Positions 1-11,330 of a stretch of DNA of 47,288 bases are shown piece by piece (position 1 is the first letter of the stretch; each line of letters opens with the position of its first letter). The stretch spans positions 1-47,288 of the forward strand of contig MU626412.1 in NCBI GenBank assembly GCA_025603075.1, given 5' to 3'. The notes below the pieces were generated by a model. The model searched no databases. It was given only the letters and a program-made list of their open reading frames with translations, and was not told the DNA's origin. Origin of the DNA: Neoconidiobolus thromboides FSU 785 (lineage: Eukaryota > Entomophthoromycota > Entomophthoromycetes > Entomophthorales > Neoconidiobolaceae). Position numbers and translations under genes: made by a program.

Positions 1-2
1 CT

Positions 3-914
3 AGTAGCGATAATTCATCTACTACTAACTCAATTACAACTGAAACTAGCGCTTCAACCTCCACCTCGGGTACAGCTGAAACTACAGGCACTACTCAAAC
101 TACGGGTACAACTGAAACTACCCAGACTACTGCTTCTACTGCAACCACAATTACTACAGGATCTACTGCTTCTACTAACACAATTGAAACTTCTACTGAT
201 GCTACATCAACCAGAGAAACAAGCACTGGATCTGTTTCTTCAGACAAAACCACCAGTTTTACAACTTCAACGGCAACTGATTCCAGCTCAACCACTCAAA
301 TAAAAGCGCTTCCATCCGATGTTGCGGCCGCAGTTAGTTTTGAAATACCAGCTGAAGAATATTATCCATTTACCATTATTATACGTAACAGAAACTATCT
401 TTCATTTATTGATTCCGACACTTCAGCTCCAAATATGAACTCAGTCAAAGCATTTAGTAGTGACCTTATTGATGACTTTACCGATTTACTGTCTCAGCCA
501 CGCAATCGATTTTTCGTCCATCGTATTCAGCCTAGAAAAGCTGCAGATTTGGTTGGTGACTCAGGATTAGATATCGAGGTACTTTTACTTCCTTCTGATG
601 ATCCTAATGACCCTACCATGTATGATCTCAAAAAGCAGTTTGATAATATTGTACAAAATGAACGCTATAGATTAGCTTCTACCAAAGTGTTAAAAGACCT
701 TGATATTGATCTGTTTATCAAAACCAATAATGGATATGGCAGACCAGAAGATTATGGGATCAATGGAAAATCTTCTAGTCCATACGCAGGAGTAGGGAGT
801 GTTACACCTACACCTCAAAAATATTTTACCATTGGTGGATCAGTTGCTGCCGCTTTTGTTTATGCATTGATCACTGTTGGGTTCATTCGCTACCGTAGAT
901 CTTTATCAACTTAA
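3..914 (+). CDS. Ser/Thr-rich type I membrane surface protein, 3' part
   Basis: The reading frame is open from the window edge, so the N-terminus lies upstream; 303 residues are visible. The first ~95 are almost all Ser and Thr with TET and TTGT-like repeats, a mucin-like stalk expected to be heavily O-glycosylated. A globular segment of about 150 residues follows (roughly 105-255), then one hydrophobic helix near residues 275-295 and a short basic cytoplasmic tail RYRRSLST. The globular part sits between a mucin stalk and the membrane and has alternating hydrophobic strands with an LLLPSDDP segment, which recalls SEA-like juxtamembrane domains of fungal mucins. That comparison is inference. 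Likely a plasma-membrane or wall-facing protein; the function is unknown. Its GC content is higher than the surrounding DNA. Confidence 0.7.
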   Translation, partial: SSDNSSTTNSITTETSASTSTSGTAETTGTTQTTGTTETTQTTASTATTITTGSTASTNTIETSTDATSTRETSTGSVSSDKTTSFTTSTATDSSSTTQIKALPSDVAAAVSFEIPAEEYYPFTIIIRNRNYLSFIDSDTSAPNMNSVKAFSSDLIDDFTDLLSQPRNRFFVHRIQPRKAADLVGDSGLDIEVLLLPSDDPNDPTMYDLKKQFDNIVQNERYRLASTKVLKDLDIDLFIKTNNGYGRPEDYGINGKSSSPYAGVGSVTPTPQKYFTIGGSVAAAFVYALITVGFIRYRRSLST

Positions 915-2300
915 TCAAATTTATTTGTTATTTAAATAAAGGAGTCTGATATCTTAACTAAGTCCGAGCTCTGCTTTATTTGATTGACACTATAAATGTA
1001 TGTTCTGATATTAAAGATCATTGCTTAAAAAGTTACCAATTAGCTAGATGTTTTTATATTTTGGGTATGATGAATGTTATATTAATCATCATTAAATATT
1101 ATATTAAACTTTTCACTTGCTATCTTAGTTTTTAGTTATAATCGTTATAGTAATACAAATTACTATAATAAGTATATATCATTTATTTTTAAGCAGTTAT
1201 AAATTGAAAGTACCCAAAATAATGTTTTAAAGATATACTATAAATTTGCAGCAAAGTGTATACCAATGACTCTAGCATGCCAATTTTTATCATCAAAACC
1301 AAATAATTTTAATAAAAGTACACATTATAGGTTACCAAATTGAACATTAGAAGTAAACAAAATTTCATTCAAAGAATTTTTTGCTAACAAAATAGAACTG
1401 ATTTGGCCATTTTAATGAAACCTGAGCGTGTTAAAGGACACACAGGCTAAAGTAAAAGTCTACTATTCGTCTCTTTGCTTGATTGTTAAAATCAATATGA
1501 GGATCCCTTTTTTGTTTCGATGCTGACTCACAGTCATTTAAAATTCATGTTAAGCAGAAAAACAAACAGACAACTGAATTGGAAGTATGCTTTCATATAT
1601 TATATTTTACTTTGATTCTTTTCAATCACATCATCATTATTCAAAGTTCTTTTTTACCATATTAATTACTTTATTGTCCAACAGCAATATATTCTGATTA
1701 GCAGATGCTTGTTAAAGAAGTTACTTCATTAAATATATAGACTATGTTATTTTTGCTATACTTTAAGTAAACTAACTTACCTTATAGCTAGCAATTCTAT
1801 TAATTTTGTGAAATTGAATTGCTTTCTAGGGAGCACAATAGTATTTTCAAGGAATGAACTTTTTATTACAGATTGTTAAACTAATGTAGTATTAACTACA
1901 CCGCTTTTTTCATTAAGGTAATAATGCTTGATTCTCATGTTTTATTAATAAGTCTTTAGAGTGAGTTTTATATACGTCACAATTTGTCCACATGGAATTG
2001 GAGCTATTAGTTGCATGAAATTACAAAGACATAGTTTATAATATGTAGTCCACTATGTTCAGATATAGCTTTAACTTATTTCCAATAAGCTTGGTTCTTA
2101 ATATTATCATTTCAGAGCTGAATGATATATATATGCTATTGGATTATAGAAATTCCAAAAGTTTATTCGAGGCTTTATACCATAGATTACTGTAGAAATA
2201 ATGCTGCTTTTTAAATGTCTTGGTAGTTAAAATGGAACAAAAGATTACAAAATAAGGTTTCATAGTTACCTTGAATTCTTTTATTCTAAAAAGTGAATAT

Positions 2301-2395
2301 GGTAGTGTTTTTTTGACTTCATTTTTTCTATCTCTTAAGCGCTATTTAAGTGGAAAAATTGTTAATAAAATTCTTAAACCTAAAAATATATCCTC
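2301..2395 (+). mobile_element. MITE-like element, copy 1
   Basis: A 95-bp copy of the window-wide element, with TTTTTTTGACTTC near the left end and AAGCGCTATTTAAG in the core. It is flanked on both sides by ATAT (2297-2300 and 2396-2399), read as the target duplication. The left terminus is mutated (GGTAGTG). Confidence 0.75.
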
Positions 2396-4133
2396 ATATA
2401 TTGAATTTTGGTATAGTGCTTTAAAAATGAGATTTGAGATAAAGTAGCTTATTAAAGCCAACGGCACCAAGAGTTAATATACTCTAGAATGATCTCCTTC
2501 TAAATAAGTTATTAAAAAGTAAAATATGTAGTAGTAGAATATAAGATAGGTTAGTTTTTCATCTATAAAATTTAATTTTACTTTTAATTATTATATTAGC
2601 ACTACTAACTTATAATTTGTAATTTAAATATATCAATTGAAGTAAATTTCCATTTTCATACTCTTAATTAAAAATCTTTTAGTAACAGTAATATCAAATA
2701 TACAGAAATTACATTCTATTTTAAAGTTTCAAAAAGCTACAAAATTAAAAGTAATAGTAAAATTATATACTAATAATGTTTAAAGTATAATAATGATATT
2801 AAAATTTATTAGAATGAAACTAAAAACAAGTTAAGATATAAAATTATTATTTTAATAATATATAAAAGTAGATAAATAATTTATTTCAACAACTTTTGAG
2901 ATTTCTTTTATTATAAATATATTCAGTTCAAATATATAATATTATTCTAAATACATTAAAACTTGATGTTATATTAATAGTACACAAAATAAAATTTTAA
3001 CTTTTAATATCATATCCCTTATTAATTTTTATTTTAAATGTTAAAAACAAATAGTAGAAGAACCTTAAACTCGATTATGTCTTATTATTATATTATATTA
3101 TATGTACAAGTCTCAGTGAAATTGACCAATTTTGATATTATTAATTTTCAATATATTTAAAGGTTTTATTTATTTAATCTATATATAATGAACTTTTAAT
3201 ATTATATTTTAAAATCTATTAATAAATTCCAAATAAAGCAACTGCTTTAATGTTTGAAAAATGTCAAAGTTTTAGTTACAGATTTTTTAAAAATACAACT
3301 TTTCAAACAAAATTTCACTTGTTTTACCAAAAAGATTCTAGAAAAATAAACACAATATAAAATATCATATAATTAAATTCTATTTGTTGCTTAAGATAAC
3401 TAATAAAACTTCTAAAGGTTCTAATAGAAACTTTCATCTTCCTTAAAATTTGACTATACTAACTAATTTAATAAAACGACTTTATAGTACCTTAGTGATC
3501 ATATTTATTTATACTAAAGTAACCTTAGCTATTTTTTAAATGTTATCATGTTATTATCGAAACTTCAGTAATTTTTTAGTACTCCAATAAAAACCGAGGT
3601 ATTTGATTAAATAAAACAATTGAGTTAAAAAACAATCTAAACATTTTCAAAATACTCTTGAAGAGTTATGATTTCATGGCATTATAGAGTTGAAATGATG
3701 TAATATTCAAAGAATAAACCATTTTTTTATGTTGTTTTATTAATACTTTACTTTCAGTTACGTTTTCAATTAGGCTAATTACTTAACTAAAGTATCAAAC
3801 GAATCCTTTAAATTTACATTTATTTTTTTTAATAAACTTTTTAGTAAAGTTTAAAATGATTTAATGTACAGCTTTAATTGGTTGCTAATATTAATTATTA
3901 ATTAATATACCTCTTTCAACTTGATAATAGTCATTAGTTTAATTTCATAGATGTAACCAATTAACTTACTTAATGACTTGAGGTGACTGTTCTTTGGAAC
4001 ATGAAGTTATTTCTTCCAAATTTAGAATCGCTTTGATTAGTGGCTTTGTAAAAGTCCAAGCATTCAATGATTGGCTATGATTTAATCTATTAGGGTAGCT
4101 ACTAAACCTAAAAATTATATATAAACAGGAAAT

Positions 4134-4206
4134 AAATAAAAAGGTCAACAGTTTGAATTTGATTATCTTTTACTTTTTTTTATTGCTACTCTTGACCTTT
4201 TTATTT
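4134..4206. promoter_or_regulatory. 15-bp perfect inverted repeat upstream of kinase gene
   Basis: AAATAAAAAGGTCAA (4134-4148) is mirrored by TTGACCTTTTTATTT (4192-4206), 43 nt apart and ending 41 nt before the kinase ATG. It could be a paired regulator site or a 5'-UTR hairpin; neither is demonstrated. Confidence 0.3.
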
Positions 4207-4247
4207 TAGAACTTTTTTATTTAAGCTAACATATTAATCATACTATC

Positions 4248-5399
4248 ATGTCTTGTTTAACCTTAAATAATACCTCTTTCGTTAAAGCTGATAAACTGAA
4301 TGCTTCTCATAAACGTATGTCTTCACCCGCTTTATCCAACTATTTTGAGTCTCCCAATAAAGCGCTTGCACCAGCAAAATGCTTATACTGCGACGCCAAC
4401 AACAACTGTCTAATAACTCCTGGGGATACAGTATATAACAAAATTGGAGGACATATCAATAATAAATTTGACTATGAGAACATTCACTGCTTAAAAAAAT
4501 TTTTATGTAATGCTTCGGAGACATTTTTTGAAGATGTGTTTGAAGCAAACTCAACTCACCTTGGTTCTGGAGCCAATGGTTTGGTATCCTGCTATACACC
4601 TAAAGACAAAGAGATCCCAAAGCAAGCCGTTAAAGAATTTACTCAGCTATCGCCTAATGAACTGGAATCGGATTATTTTAAACGTCATGCTAATGAAATT
4701 TATATTGGCGCTATGTTAGAGCATGAAAATATCATCCATGCTCATCAATTTTTATATCAAGATAAGAGGTTTTATTTGATTATGGAATATTGTCCGTATG
4801 AATTTTTTGATATGGTATGTTCTGGTAAATTAAGTGAAGAAGAAATTGATGACTTTTTCTTTCAATTGATAAATGGAGTTAAGTTTTTACACAAGAATAA
4901 TGTAGTTCATCGTGATCTTAAGTTGGAAAATTTAATGATTGATGCTAATGGTACCCTTAAAATTGTTGATTTTGGATTTGCGGCTATACTAAAAAATAAA
5001 GGTAAAGGTTTACTTTGTAGTGGTTTATGGGGCTCAGATCCATATATTGCGCCTGAAATGTTTTCAACAAATCAATATGATGCAACCAAAACGGACATAT
5101 GGTCGATTGCAATTATTTATTTAGCTTTAGTAACTGGAAGATTTGCTTGGGATGTAGCTAAAGAGGAGGATCATTATTATGCTAAATACTTAGTTGATTC
5201 CGATTCTATTGCGGAATTAATTCCAAATAAAAAAGCGGTGAATTTAATAATTTCAATGTTAAATCCAGATCCCAGTAAAAGAGCTTCTATGGATGATATC
5301 TGGTCAGATCCTTGGTTTACTTCTATTATGGCTAAACATTATGAAAGAAGGTTAAAAAATCAACACACTACTACAAGGTTATTACAATTGACCAGTTAA
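4248..5399 (+). CDS. Ser/Thr protein kinase, NPR1/HAL (HAL4/HAL5-like) family
   Basis: Single-exon gene of 383 residues. The kinase domain runs from about residue 100 to 355: glycine loop GSGANGLV (106-113), ATP-anchoring lysine K129 in AVKEF, glutamate E150, catalytic loop HRDLKLEN (221-228), DFG (241-243) and GSDPYIAPE (262-270). GSDPY(I/L)APE together with the CSGLWG lead-in is typical of the fungal NPR1/HAL4/HAL5 group, which controls plasma-membrane nutrient and ion transporters. All catalytic residues are present. The N-terminal extension is only about 100 residues with a CLYC...C cysteine cluster, much shorter than in many yeast relatives, so regulation may be reduced. An inverted repeat lies just upstream. 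The family call is solid; the exact orthologue is not resolved. Confidence 0.93.
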   Translation: MSCLTLNNTSFVKADKLNASHKRMSSPALSNYFESPNKALAPAKCLYCDANNNCLITPGDTVYNKIGGHINNKFDYENIHCLKKFLCNASETFFEDVFEANSTHLGSGANGLVSCYTPKDKEIPKQAVKEFTQLSPNELESDYFKRHANEIYIGAMLEHENIIHAHQFLYQDKRFYLIMEYCPYEFFDMVCSGKLSEEEIDDFFFQLINGVKFLHKNNVVHRDLKLENLMIDANGTLKIVDFGFAAILKNKGKGLLCSGLWGSDPYIAPEMFSTNQYDATKTDIWSIAIIYLALVTGRFAWDVAKEEDHYYAKYLVDSDSIAELIPNKKAVNLIISMLNPDPSKRASMDDIWSDPWFTSIMAKHYERRLKNQHTTTRLLQLTS

Positions 5400-5723
5400 A
5401 TGATTTAACTTTGGCAAACTTATTAACGACGATTTATCATGCATCATGTTCTTTATCTCTATCTATTATGTGTTCTATCATTTTATTTTTTTGTTTTATT
5501 AAAATAGTTTATATTTATTTAATATCTTAATTTTCGTATATTTGTTTTAATCTAATACACTATCATTATATAACAAATCAAGGAGTAAGAAGGGGGGGTA
5601 TTACAAGATGAAAATTCATTATCTAAAGTAACACATGGTTTTAATATCTTTTAGATTAGATAAACAAGATTTAAAAATCAAATGTGCAATCAATATATTT
5701 TTGATGTAAAATGATTTGTATAG

Positions 5724-5856
5724 CTAAATAATCCTAAACGTAGAATTGGGAATTTTGATTTTATATCTGTCAATTACAAAAATAGAGAAAATTCTTATTA
5801 TTAAATTCAATAAATACAATGCTAAAATACCCAGTTCTATGCTTAGGATTATTTAG
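5724..5856. repeat. 133-bp element with ~34-bp imperfect terminal inverted repeats
   Basis: The left end CTAAATAATCCTAAACGTAG is matched in reverse complement by the right end CTATGCTTAGGATTATTTAG. Similarity continues inward for about 34 bp (GAATTGGGAATTTT against AAAATACCCAGTTC). TAG flanks both sides and may be a 3-bp duplication. It is unrelated to the common element. Only this copy was seen. Confidence 0.55.
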
Positions 5857-6907
5857 TAGGAAAAAATAAAATATCAGTTTAATGCAATTGAGTTATAAAT
5901 AAATAAGGCTTATTATTTAACGAGATTTTAAAAAACGAAAAGATATTTAAAGCAATTGAGAATTAGATGGGTGTAATGAAACTAGTTGGTTAATAAGCTT
6001 TAAAAACAAATATTAAATAGAGAATAAATATTCACTTTTCCCATATTTAAAATAATACCTTGTCTTTTAAAATATTTCTTAAAAAACTAGAATTTCTACA
6101 AAAAATATTTTTGAAACAATAAAATGAGCTCATTTTTGCGTTTTATCTATCAGTTTTATTTTAATTTTCTTTAAAATTATTATTTATGAGCTCATAATTT
6201 TTAAATTAAAAAAGAATTAAACTTGATTTTGGAATTAAAGGGTCTTTTTTCAAAAATAGTCTTGATTTGGTAATCAAATTTAATTTTTGTTAAATATTTT
6301 TATAGTTGTAACAATAAAACTATTAAAGATAAATAAGGTTATTGTTTATAACTAACAAAGCCCATATACTATGAACAGTAATTTTTCAGTTTATAAATAA
6401 TCTTTTGAAATTTGATATCAACTTTAAAGTTAAAAAAGTAAAACAAACTTATTTTATTGGTGAAAATTTCAATTCACCAACTTTACCTTAAATTTTTATA
6501 ATAGTACAAGTTTCACTTTTATTGATAGTTTCATATTTATTTGAAAGTTATCTTAAATTGAATTAATTCTGATTATCATTATAAGGTGATCATTATTACG
6601 TAAGGGTCAAGAAGTTAAGGCTTTATTTGATATGGAGTTTTGAAAAATCGGGTCCGAATACTAACTAACTCATAAAATTCTAACAATAATTTTGATTTTT
6701 TGTTGGATATTTTATTTACTATAAGCTTTTATTTTTATAAACGAACATCAAGAATCTACGTAATTGATTGTTTTTTATTATATCTTAATTATAAATATGT
6801 TCACTTGATGTATTCAGTATGATGATGAACTTGACACTAATTGTATAATTTAATCCAATCAATGCCCTCCCTGTTCTTTTTGATGAGAACTTAATTTTTA
6901 TTCTCCT

Positions 6908-7004
6908 AAGGATGTTTTTTTTACTTCATTACTTTTTCTATCTTTTAAGCGCTATTTGAGTGGAAAATGGTTATTAAAACTCATAAATACAAAAATACAT
7001 CCTC
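6908..7004 (+). mobile_element. MITE-like element, copy 2
   Basis: Carries AAGCGCTATTTGAG and ends in ATACATCCTC. The left end is altered (AAGGATG). CTCCT occurs on both sides, so this insertion may not be at an ATAT site; the boundaries are uncertain by 1-2 bp. Confidence 0.7.
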
Positions 7005-7402
7005 CTCCTTTTAAAAACGTGGACAAATCTTCAATTGTAAAGGAATTTATTTTCACTAAGAAATTGTCCGAGTTTTAAATAAAAAACTGATAAATAAATG
7101 AAACTAGAAAAGACATTTAACTTTTTCAAGTCATTAATAAATATACATTTTTGAACTGTTGACAAAATTCGATGTTTTTATAAACTTTGATGATTGGCTT
7201 ATTCATTCAACAGTAACTCAAGTAAACAAATCGTAAAATTTCAACTCAACAAACATTTAAAATCAAAGTTGAAACGCTTAATGAATATCCAAATAAAAAG
7301 ATCCCTAGTTTAAACTTATTAAAAAAATTAAAACTAAAACCCTTCTATTTTAATTAGTATTTTCATTCTTTTAAACCTCCAACTTTAAAATCTCATAATT
7401 AT

Positions 7403-7675
7403 ATGGAAACACCTGAAAAAAAACGAATAACTACTTATATCGAAGATACCAACGTAATCAAATATGATAATTCTCAAGCTTTTCCTCCTTATCCAACTTT
7501 AGAAGATCCAGATAAATTACTAGCAGATGGTACTACTATTATTGGCTTCCCAATTGGTTTAGTCATATTTTTAATTATTTTTTTTACTGGGTTTGGGTTT
7601 TGGGTAGCAGGGACAATAAGAAGACTTATATATAGAAAATCGTATTTAGCTGCTAGGAAAGAAGCAAAGGCATAA
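7403..7675 (+). CDS. Small single-pass membrane protein, unknown
   Basis: 90 residues, not recognised. A polar N-terminal half with an aromatic/proline segment (FPPYPTLEDPDKLL, about residues 27-40) precedes one strong hydrophobic helix (about 47-70: IIGFPIGLVIFLIIFFTGF) and a basic C-terminus ending ARKEAKA. The charge pattern favours a cytosolic C-terminus. The ATG follows a pyrimidine-rich leader. The ordinary codon use and clean hydrophobic segment make it likely to be real. It could be a small organelle or ER membrane protein, but nothing in the sequence decides this. Confidence 0.6.
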   Translation: METPEKKRITTYIEDTNVIKYDNSQAFPPYPTLEDPDKLLADGTTIIGFPIGLVIFLIIFFTGFGFWVAGTIRRLIYRKSYLAARKEAKA

Positions 7676-7972
7676 AAAGAGAGAGATGAGTGTATTTTTA
7701 CTAATTTATTTGTGGAGAAGGAGGAGAAGGGAAAGGGGAAGGAGTGTTAGTTTCTTATCTTTTTTTATTATTATTGTCAAAAAAATTAATATTTTTATGT
7801 TTTATTAAACAAAATTTTATAATGAGTTTGTACTTTGAATAGCCTTTATTTTTTGATTGTTTTTTTAAGTTTAAATCCTGAAATTATTGTGAAATAATGA
7901 GTCAAAAAATTTAGTAATAGAAACTAGTAATAGAAACTTAGCTTGCTTTTTTAATAAAATCAAAAATAAAAG

Positions 7973-9547
7973 ATGAGTTCTATACCATACACTTCTTACA
8001 CCAAAATAGACAAAACAAATGTATTACCATTTAGTCCCATGTTAAGTAGTTTAATACGAAAAGGCCAATATATAGCTATTGATTTTGAGTTTACTGGATT
8101 AGGAGAAATGGGGTATAATAAGTTAGAGAAAGATATTAATTTGAGGTATAAAAAGATGCGAGAGAATGTACAACAATTCAGTTTATTAAGTATGGGATTA
8201 TCCTTCTTTCATCAAAAAGAAAGTAACGAGAATTTGTTTTTAGCCAATTCATTCGAACTCACTTTATCTTGTCAGGTAAATTGATTCTATATTATTTTTA
8301 ATACTTTTTTAAATGTTAATATATTTTATATTTTATATTTTAGACAACATATAAAATCAACCCAAGTTCTTTAGAATTCTTATTAGATAACGGGTTTGAT
8401 ATTAATAATCAGATAAAAAATGGAATCCCATATTTTCCAGGGGATAATGGAATCGATAAAGAATTGTTAAAGAAGATAGAACCAAACAATAAAAAAGTAA
8501 GTATATAAGTTTTAGCATCTAAACAATAACAATTAACAAAATGAAAAGTTTAAAAGAGAAGAACGCCCATTAAGTCAACCTGAAAAATATAATCGAATCT
8601 TAAGGACAATGGTTTATGAATTAATCACCAGTTCTTGTACATTAATATTACATAATGGTTTATTAGATTTAATGTATTTATATAATTCCTTTTTTGCAAC
8701 ATTACCATTAAATTTAGATACTTTTATTGCTGATGTAAGTAGTTGGCCAATTATTCAACAAAATGGCTTATTTGATACTAAATGTTTAGCTGAATTTCAA
8801 TTTCGTGAAAAAGCAAGTTATTTATCATTTTTATTTAATAAAGCTTATAGAGAACAAACAGTATTGAAGAAAATGAAACAGATAATGGAAGATGATAGTA
8901 ATGAATTAAAAAACATAAATTATTTTGAAGTGAATATTCAACCTGGGGTTAATTTAAATAATAAGATAGAAAATGATAAAAAAGAAGTTAAAATTAATCC
9001 GAAAGACTCAATAGATTATAATATAGATATTAAAATTGATAAAGAATATTGTATGCGATATATTTATCATGGTAATTGTCCTAATAAACCTAATAAACAA
9101 TTAGATTTGGGCCAAGGACCAAATCAACAAAAGTGTATGAAATCTCATCATTTATTGAATTATTTAAATCATTGTTTAAAATTACAACTTTATAATACAA
9201 AGAATAATTCAGATCCTAATGTTCAAGTGTTTTTATTTGAACATTTTAAATCGAATACCAATATTTATCAACAAAGTTTAAAAGTTGCTGAAGATATTTT
9301 TATATCAAATAAGGATCCGACTCTTTCAGATACGAAACATACTGCCCCTTATGATGCTTTTATGACTGCTTATACTTTTTTGCATTTTTTATTTTATCCT
9401 GATGTTAAATTGAGATTAGATAATAATAAGGAATTTAAAAATAATATTTATTTAATGGGACGAAATTTACCACTGAAGATTGTTAAATCTAAGTTTACTC
9501 AATGTTCAAATTCAGCTAATATCATATTAAATAATTTATTGAATTGA
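7973..9547 (+). CDS. TOE1-like CAF1-family 3' exonuclease with CCCH finger
   Basis: Spliced model 7973-8275, 8344-8496, 8549-9547 gives 484 residues; introns are 68 and 52 nt (GTAAAT...TTTTAG, GTAAGT...AAAAG). The DEDD exonuclease signature is present: AIDFEFTGL (D37, E39), HNGLLDLMYLYNSFF, and HTAPYDAFMTAYTF near the end, matching the His-x4-Asp last motif of the DEDDh class. The NGFDINNQIKNGIPYF segment in exon 2 is typical of TOE1/PARN relatives. Between the nuclease halves a C-x8-C-x18-C-x3-H cluster (CMRYIYHGNC...CMKSH) resembles the TOE1 CCCH finger with an unusually long second spacer. Known relatives trim 3' ends of small nuclear RNAs or poly(A) tails in the nucleus. PARN is the main alternative, but the finger favours TOE1. 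Confidence 0.85.
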
Positions 9548-9755
9548 ATTAATGATAATAATAAAAAGTATTGACTTATAGAGAATTGTAATTTAAATTT
9601 ATAAAAAATAAAATTTGGAATGATTTAAAAATTATGATTCAAATTTAGAAACAATAAAAATTACCTAAATCAATTCTAATAATGCTTTAATTTATATTTT
9701 ATTATTTTTAAAATTCTAGTATAGTTTCCGGATTCTTTCATTTCCTTCACTTAAT

Positions 9756-9938
9756 TTAAATATTAAACCCAAGGTCTCTCATACATTTTTTATGCTTATT
9801 AATAATATCTAAACAATTTTCTTCTCCATTAAGAAAGACACAGTTATCTCTTTCTTTTTTAGTATCTGGACAAGCACAACATGGTTTTAATTTAGTATCA
9901 TCTTTCTTTATTGAGGTTTCTACCGGTTTAGAGTCCAT
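9756..9938 (-). CDS. COX17: Cytochrome c oxidase copper chaperone Cox17
   Basis: 60 residues. The copper-binding CCAC motif (C20, C21, C23) is followed by the twin CX9C pair C23-C33 and C42-C52 that forms the hairpin fold, and the protein ends CMRDLGFNI like other Cox17 proteins. Cox17 carries Cu(I) in the mitochondrial intermembrane space to Sco1 and Cox11 for cytochrome c oxidase assembly; import is by the Mia40 route through the CX9C cysteines. Length and all six cysteines match the family. It converges with the TOE1-like gene, with about 200 bp between the stop codons. Its presence argues for a respiring organism. Confidence 0.96.
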   Translation of the reverse strand: MDSKPVETSIKKDDTKLKPCCACPDTKKERDNCVFLNGEENCLDIINKHKKCMRDLGFNI

Positions 9939-10324
9939 TTTTTGTATTTATGATATTTGATTTAAAAAAATGAGTTGATTTTGCTTTAAATCGAAAAATA
10001 ATTTTTTTGGTAATGTAGGGTTTCTGGGTTTACTTTTTATAAGGGATAAAATTGATTGGTGACTTCCAGAAGTTTCTTTTCAAATTGATACTAGTTAAAT
10101 TTCATGAGTAATAGTTTAACAGTAATTAGCAATATGGATTAGTAATATAGATTAGTTTAAAGACCCGATTGTAATTTTGTTCAATTTTGATATTTAATAA
10201 AAGTTGCAAACTTAATACTAAATACTAAGAAATTAGTTGCTTTTTTCCTTAATTTTAAGATAATTCAAATTATGTTTTTTTTGTCCAATTTTGTAATAAT
10301 TTTTTAGAGATTTTATATTACATA

Positions 10325-10424
10325 GGGGGGTGTATCTTATGTATTTAAGAATTTTACTAACAAATTTTCCGCTTTAAATAGTAGTTAAAAAATGGAAAAA
10401 AGAATGAAGTCAAAAAAACACTCC
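10325..10424 (-). mobile_element. MITE-like element, copy 3 (inverted)
   Basis: Begins GGGGGGTGTATCTT, continues GTATTTAAGAATTTTACTAA and ends with TCAAAAAAACACTCC, the reverse complement layout of the family. CATA(GG) flanks both sides. The core is decayed (GCTTTAAATAGTAG). Confidence 0.72.
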
Positions 10425-10470
10425 CATAGGAAGAAAATGGCTAAGAAAAGGGAGATTAAAAAATTGTATA

Positions 10471-10567
10471 GAGGTGTTTTTTTAGTTTCATTACTTTTTC
10501 CATTTTTTTGAGTGCTATTCAGGTAGAAAGATTACTAGTAAAATTCTTAAACAAAAAATACATCTCC
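10471..10567 (+). mobile_element. MITE-like element, copy 4
   Basis: GAGGTGTTTTTTTAGTTTCA at the left, a decayed core (GAGTGCTATTCAGGTAG) and AAATACATCTCC at the right. It lies 46 bp from copy 3 in opposite orientation. The flanks are TATA and ATAT, so no clean duplication remains. Confidence 0.7.
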
Positions 10568-10670
10568 ATATTTTTAATTTTAATCAAATTTGTAAACTTA
10601 CCCATATATAAATACTATTAAATAAACAAAATTTTATCAATAAAGCAATAAAAAGTTGAAATACTCTCTT

Positions 10671-10805
<135 letters not shown>

Positions 10806-11330
10806 TAACTCCACATTTTTGAAATCTCTTAAAAAACAAATATCTTTCACTCCCTATCAGGATCATTAATTAAGCCAAACTACTTTCAAAAGTGAAATAC
10901 TATAATTGAACAAGATTCAATACAAGTTAAATGCATTTTAAAAAATGATGTAAAAAAGACTAATATCAAAGCTAGTAATGACTTTGATGACGTATATATT
11001 TAGTATGAATATAAAATGCAGTAAATTAATGTATTTTATACTTACAAAAAGTATATAAACAATTGTATCTCTTTATTGAGTATTTTTATATTTATTTTAG
11101 AAAATAAAACTATACTTTTTAATTCTATTAATTACATTAATTTATTTAACTTAATCTAATATATACTACTTACCCTATACTTATTTACGAAGACTTCAAA
11201 ACTTTATATTATTCTTAGTCAAACATTGGGTCTATCTTACTTTACTTCATATCAACTCATCCATTGGTATGTCTCTAGGCTTAAGGAGCTTAAAATCCTT
11301 AGGACTTAAATATGTAATCTTTTTAATTAT

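Larger units (their letters stand above)
915..4247. other. Gene-free AT-rich stretch
   Basis: No convincing coding region on either strand. It holds one copy of the short inverted-repeat element (2301-2395) and a 15-bp inverted repeat just before the kinase gene. A 60-codon open frame at 3966-4148 on the minus strand has no ATG start and is not accepted. No tRNA-like structure was recognised. Confidence 0.6.
5400..7402. other. Gene-free AT-rich stretch
   Basis: No coding region recognised. It contains a distinct inverted-repeat element (5724-5856) and one copy of the common MITE-like element (6908-7004). A pyrimidine-rich run lies just before the next ATG. Confidence 0.6.

Noticed and set aside
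1060-1100. Box C-like ATGATGA suggesting a C/D snoRNA
   Set aside because: No matching D box or terminal stem at a suitable distance; such words are common in this AT-rich DNA.
3966-4148. Minus-strand frame of 60 codons before the kinase
   Set aside because: It has no ATG start and overlaps the kinase promoter and inverted repeat.
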